A stretch of 8,903 nt of DNA, taken from Bacilli bacterium (GTDB lineage: Bacteria; Bacillota_I; Bacilli_A; ML615J-28; CAG-313). The stretch is from NCBI GenBank assembly GCA_900770645.1, contig CAAGKY010000190.1, positions 1 through 8,903 of the forward strand. The letters are read 5' to 3'. How positions within the stretch are numbered: the first letter of the stretch is position 1; each line of letters starts with the position of its first letter. Position numbers and translations under genes: made by a program. The notes below the pieces were generated by a model. The model had not been told where the DNA came from. It saw only the letters and a program-made list of their open reading frames with translations, and made no database searches. Positions 6,936-8,903 of the stretch are shown here, piece by piece.

Positions 6936-7802
6936 GTGCACCAATTCTCAGGCAAAATTAGAAAAATACATACTGAAGATCGAGTTTTTGAAATATTAAT
7001 TAAAGGTAAAATAGAGTTCTTTTACTTATCACGCTCACAAATGAAGAAATTTAATATGTATTTACAAGCAGGATTATTTGTTTATTTTGTTTGTAAAAAA
7101 GATCCAGTTATTCATGGAAAGTTCAAAGCATACGAAGTAATTAATTTCACAAAAATGATATCAATTAAAGGTAACAGAAAGACAGTATACTTCGATATCA
7201 ATACAATTAAAAAAGGTGTTGCTAGTATCTTAAACCGCAAAACAAATAAAATGTTCTTAGATATGGAATTTACAATGCCGTCATATGATTTTAGTGGTGA
7301 AAAACCTTTTGTCTCTGAAATTATACAATACGGTATTTTAATTGAAAATGAAGAAGGACAAGTTGTTTTATCAGAATCATCTTTAGTTAAACCGAAAGAT
7401 CCAAGTGGATTAAACGCTAGAACATTTAATTTTTTAAACTTACAAAAAGAAGATTTTGCGCACGCAATTACTTACAAAGCATTTTTCAAAAGATTGAAAA
7501 AATATATGGATAAATATCAACCTATGATATATGTATGGGGTAAAAATGACATTATCACTCTAGATAGTTTCTACAAAATGCATGATTTAGAGCCAGTTAC
7601 AACTCGTAAAAACTTTGTTAACTTAATGCAGTTAATGAAAAACTATTTAGGACAAAAAGCAGACATCGGTTTATTTAACGCCTTAACTTTTTTAGATCCA
7701 ACATTTGATGATCCCCAAGGCCATGATGCTCTTGAAGATGCATCAGTAACACGCAAGATTCATCACTTATTTAAAGTGCGAGTTAATGAAGAAATAAATT
7801 AA
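6936..7802 (+). CDS. DEDDh-type 3'-5' exonuclease with an extra N-terminal domain (KapD-like)
   Basis: The C-terminal part (about 104-280) is a DnaQ-like DEDDh exonuclease: motif I LDMEFT with Asp109 and Glu111, motif II VWGKND with Asp205, and motif III HDALEDAS with His263 and Asp268. All five metal/catalytic residues appear present, so it should be active on RNA or DNA 3' ends. The nuclease part resembles Bacillus KapD (DxEFTMP, VxWGNxD patterns), a protein of about 205 residues. The first 100 residues (GKIRKIHTED, YLSRSQMKKF, GLFVYFVCKK) are an added domain that looks like a small beta-barrel, perhaps nucleic-acid binding; this is inference. Translation starts at GTG 6936 with AGGTGA (6926-6931) four bases upstream. 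It follows the gerE-like gene by 18 bases, probably on the same transcript. Substrate unknown. Confidence 0.85.
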   Translation: MHQFSGKIRKIHTEDRVFEILIKGKIEFFYLSRSQMKKFNMYLQAGLFVYFVCKKDPVIHGKFKAYEVINFTKMISIKGNRKTVYFDINTIKKGVASILNRKTNKMFLDMEFTMPSYDFSGEKPFVSEIIQYGILIENEEGQVVLSESSLVKPKDPSGLNARTFNFLNLQKEDFAHAITYKAFFKRLKKYMDKYQPMIYVWGKNDIITLDSFYKMHDLEPVTTRKNFVNLMQLMKNYLGQKADIGLFNALTFLDPTFDDPQGHDALEDASVTRKIHHLFKVRVNEEIN

Positions 7803-7819
7803 CAAAAATAGAGGTATAT

Positions 7820-8842
7820 ATGAAACTAGATTTACAATTATTAGAAAAAATATTTAGCATAGATAGTCCAACTGGATTTACTCATAATGTTATTGATTTC
7901 TTAGAACAATATATTAATGAGTTAGGGTATGAAACAGAAAAAAACAAAAAAGGTAATTTAGTGGTATCAGTAAAAGGAGAAACTGATTATACTGTAGGTA
8001 TTAGTTCCCATGTTGATACACTTGGAATGATGGTTCGTTCAATTATGCCTAATGGTCATCTACGTATAACTAATTTAGGAGGATTATTATTTCCGACATT
8101 AGATGGAGAATATTGTAGAATTCATACAAGAAGTGGAAAAGTATATTCAGGAACAATTTTATCAACATCTCCAAGTGTTCATGTATATAAAGACAGTCGT
8201 TCAAAAACACGTGATGAAGATAATATGTATATTAGACTTGATGAAAAAGTTACATCAAAAAAAGATACAATTGCTTTAGGAATCGATAATGGTGACTTTG
8301 TTGCGATTGATACTAAATTTGAATTCACAGAAAGTGGTTATGTGAAAACAAGATTTTTAGATGATAAAGCAAGTGTATTTATTTTAGTAACTTACTTACA
8401 AAGATTAAAAGAAATGAAAAAAACACCAAAATGTAATCTAAAAGTAATCTTTACAACATATGAAGAAGTAGGACATGGAGCAAGCCAAGTTCCAGCAATC
8501 GACGAATTACTTGCGGTGGATATGGGATGTATCGGAACAGATCTTTCATGCACAGAAGAACAAGTATCTATTTGTGCTAAAGATGGAAGCGGGCCGTACG
8601 ACTATAAAATGGTTTCTAAATTAATAGAACTTGCGAAAAAAGAAGAAATCAATTATGCGGTAGATATCTATCCATTCTATTCATCTGATGCATCTGCAGC
8701 CTTACGTGGTGGAGCAGATATTAAAGGAGCTTTAATTGGTCCAGGAATTCATGCATCACATGGTATGGAAAGAACACATATCGAAGGTATTATTAATACA
8801 ATCAAATTAGTCGAAAGTTATATCGATAATATTAATGAATAA
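7820..8842 (+). CDS. M42-family metallo-aminopeptidase (FrvX/YsdC-like)
   Basis: Cytoplasmic aminopeptidase/endoglucanase-like family, MEROPS M42, which trims N-terminal residues from peptides with two metal ions and usually forms dodecameric tetrahedral shells. The 340 residues are complete. Likely metal and catalytic residues: SSHVDT with His64 and Asp66, FLDDKAS with Asp181, YEEVGHG with Glu215 (base) and Glu216 (metal), AVDMG with Asp234, and the C-terminal HASHGMERTH segment (311-320) supplying a histidine, probably His314. The middle region (about 72-165) is the family's inserted beta-barrel oligomerisation domain. No signal peptide. ATG 7820 has AGAGGT at 7810-7815, 17 bases after the exonuclease gene, so likely co-transcribed. 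Distinguishing it from true cellulase-type annotations in this family is straightforward from the motifs; the peptide preference is unknown. Confidence 0.92.
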   Translation: MKLDLQLLEKIFSIDSPTGFTHNVIDFLEQYINELGYETEKNKKGNLVVSVKGETDYTVGISSHVDTLGMMVRSIMPNGHLRITNLGGLLFPTLDGEYCRIHTRSGKVYSGTILSTSPSVHVYKDSRSKTRDEDNMYIRLDEKVTSKKDTIALGIDNGDFVAIDTKFEFTESGYVKTRFLDDKASVFILVTYLQRLKEMKKTPKCNLKVIFTTYEEVGHGASQVPAIDELLAVDMGCIGTDLSCTEEQVSICAKDGSGPYDYKMVSKLIELAKKEEINYAVDIYPFYSSDASAALRGGADIKGALIGPGIHASHGMERTHIEGIINTIKLVESYIDNINE

Positions 8843-8852
8843 ACTAAAACTC

Positions 8853-8863
8853 CAGTATTACTG
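8853..8863. repeat. Short inverted repeat upstream of the right-edge promoter
   Basis: CAGTA-T-TACTG is a perfect dyad with five-base arms, 11 bases after the stop of the peptidase gene. No T-run follows, so it is not an intrinsic terminator. Its place four bases before an extended -10 element would suit an operator, but it may be chance. Confidence 0.25.
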
Positions 8864-8866
8864 AAA

Positions 8867-8875
8867 TGATAAAAT
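8867..8875 (+). promoter_or_regulatory. Probable extended -10 promoter for a gene beyond the window
   Basis: TGATAAAAT matches TG-N-TATAAT with one mismatch (TAAAAT at 8870-8875). No clear -35 is found 17 bases upstream (AAACTC). A start near 8882 would place the A-run and GAACCTG sequence at the right edge in the 5' leader. It follows the end of the peptidase gene by 24 bases. Confidence 0.45.
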
Positions 8876-8887
8876 AAATGTAGACAC

Positions 8888-8903
8888 AAAAAAGAACCTG
8901 TTC
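8888..8903. other. A-run plus possible left arm of a hairpin, cut by the window edge
   Basis: AAAAAAGAACCTG (8888-8900) looks like the left half of a bidirectional terminator whose right arm (CAGGTTC then T-run) would fall outside the window. Read on the minus strand it would be a stem arm followed by six T. It could instead be the beginning of a leader hairpin of the next gene. Only the half seen here is supported. Confidence 0.25.

Noticed and set aside
8894..8903. GAACCTGTTC as a LexA (SOS) box
   Set aside because: The Bacillus-type box is GAAC-N4-GTTC; here the spacer is only two bases, so the half-sites have the wrong phasing.
1..8903. CRISPR, insertion sequence, prophage, tRNA or rRNA
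   Set aside because: No regularly spaced repeats, transposase, integrase or phage motifs, and no cloverleaf or rRNA segments were seen; the window is densely packed with housekeeping genes on one strand.

Overview
This window is ordinary chromosomal DNA from an AT-rich, low-GC member of the Bacillota, most likely class Bacilli. The gene content and protein motifs fit that group: a rimP-nusA-rnpM(ylxR)-ylxQ-infB-rbfA cluster, a short NusA without C-terminal acidic repeats, and a UvrC with the FDNSNIQG motif known from Bacillus. Tryptophan is encoded by TGG throughout and no in-frame TGA was seen, so the standard bacterial code applies and this is not a mycoplasma. A Gemella-like organism is possible, but genus cannot be fixed by eye. 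All ten genes are on the plus strand and all stop with TAA or TAG.

Region 1 (1-4812) is the nusA/infB operon of transcription, translation initiation and 30S maturation genes. It begins inside rimP, whose 5' end lies outside the window, and continues through nusA, rnpM, ylxQ, infB and rbfA. The genes are 1-8 bases apart or overlap, and three junctions place a TAG stop inside the next gene's Shine-Dalgarno sequence. The operon ends after rbfA at a strong intrinsic terminator (11-bp perfect stem, U-tract). truB and ribF, which follow rbfA in many Bacilli, are absent here.

Region 2 (4813-8842) starts with its own extended -10 promoter. It carries uvrC (nucleotide excision repair), a small GerE-type LuxR-family DNA-binding protein, a DEDDh 3'-5' exonuclease with an extra N-terminal domain, and an M42-family metallo-aminopeptidase. 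The gaps between these genes are 51 (to the preferred start of the gerE-like gene), 18 and 17 bases with no terminator visible, so they could be one transcript. The strongest unexplained signals are in the non-coding joints: a 16-base perfect dyad over the uvrC -10 element, a 10-base palindrome over the uvrC Shine-Dalgarno, and a long bulged hairpin that would mask the ribosome binding site of the gerE-like gene.

Region 3 (8843-8903) is a 61-base non-coding tail. It holds a likely promoter for a gene beyond the window and half of a possible hairpin cut by the window edge. I found no CRISPR array, transposon, phage gene, tRNA or rRNA, and no clearly new multi-gene system. The findings are modest regulatory and architectural leads.
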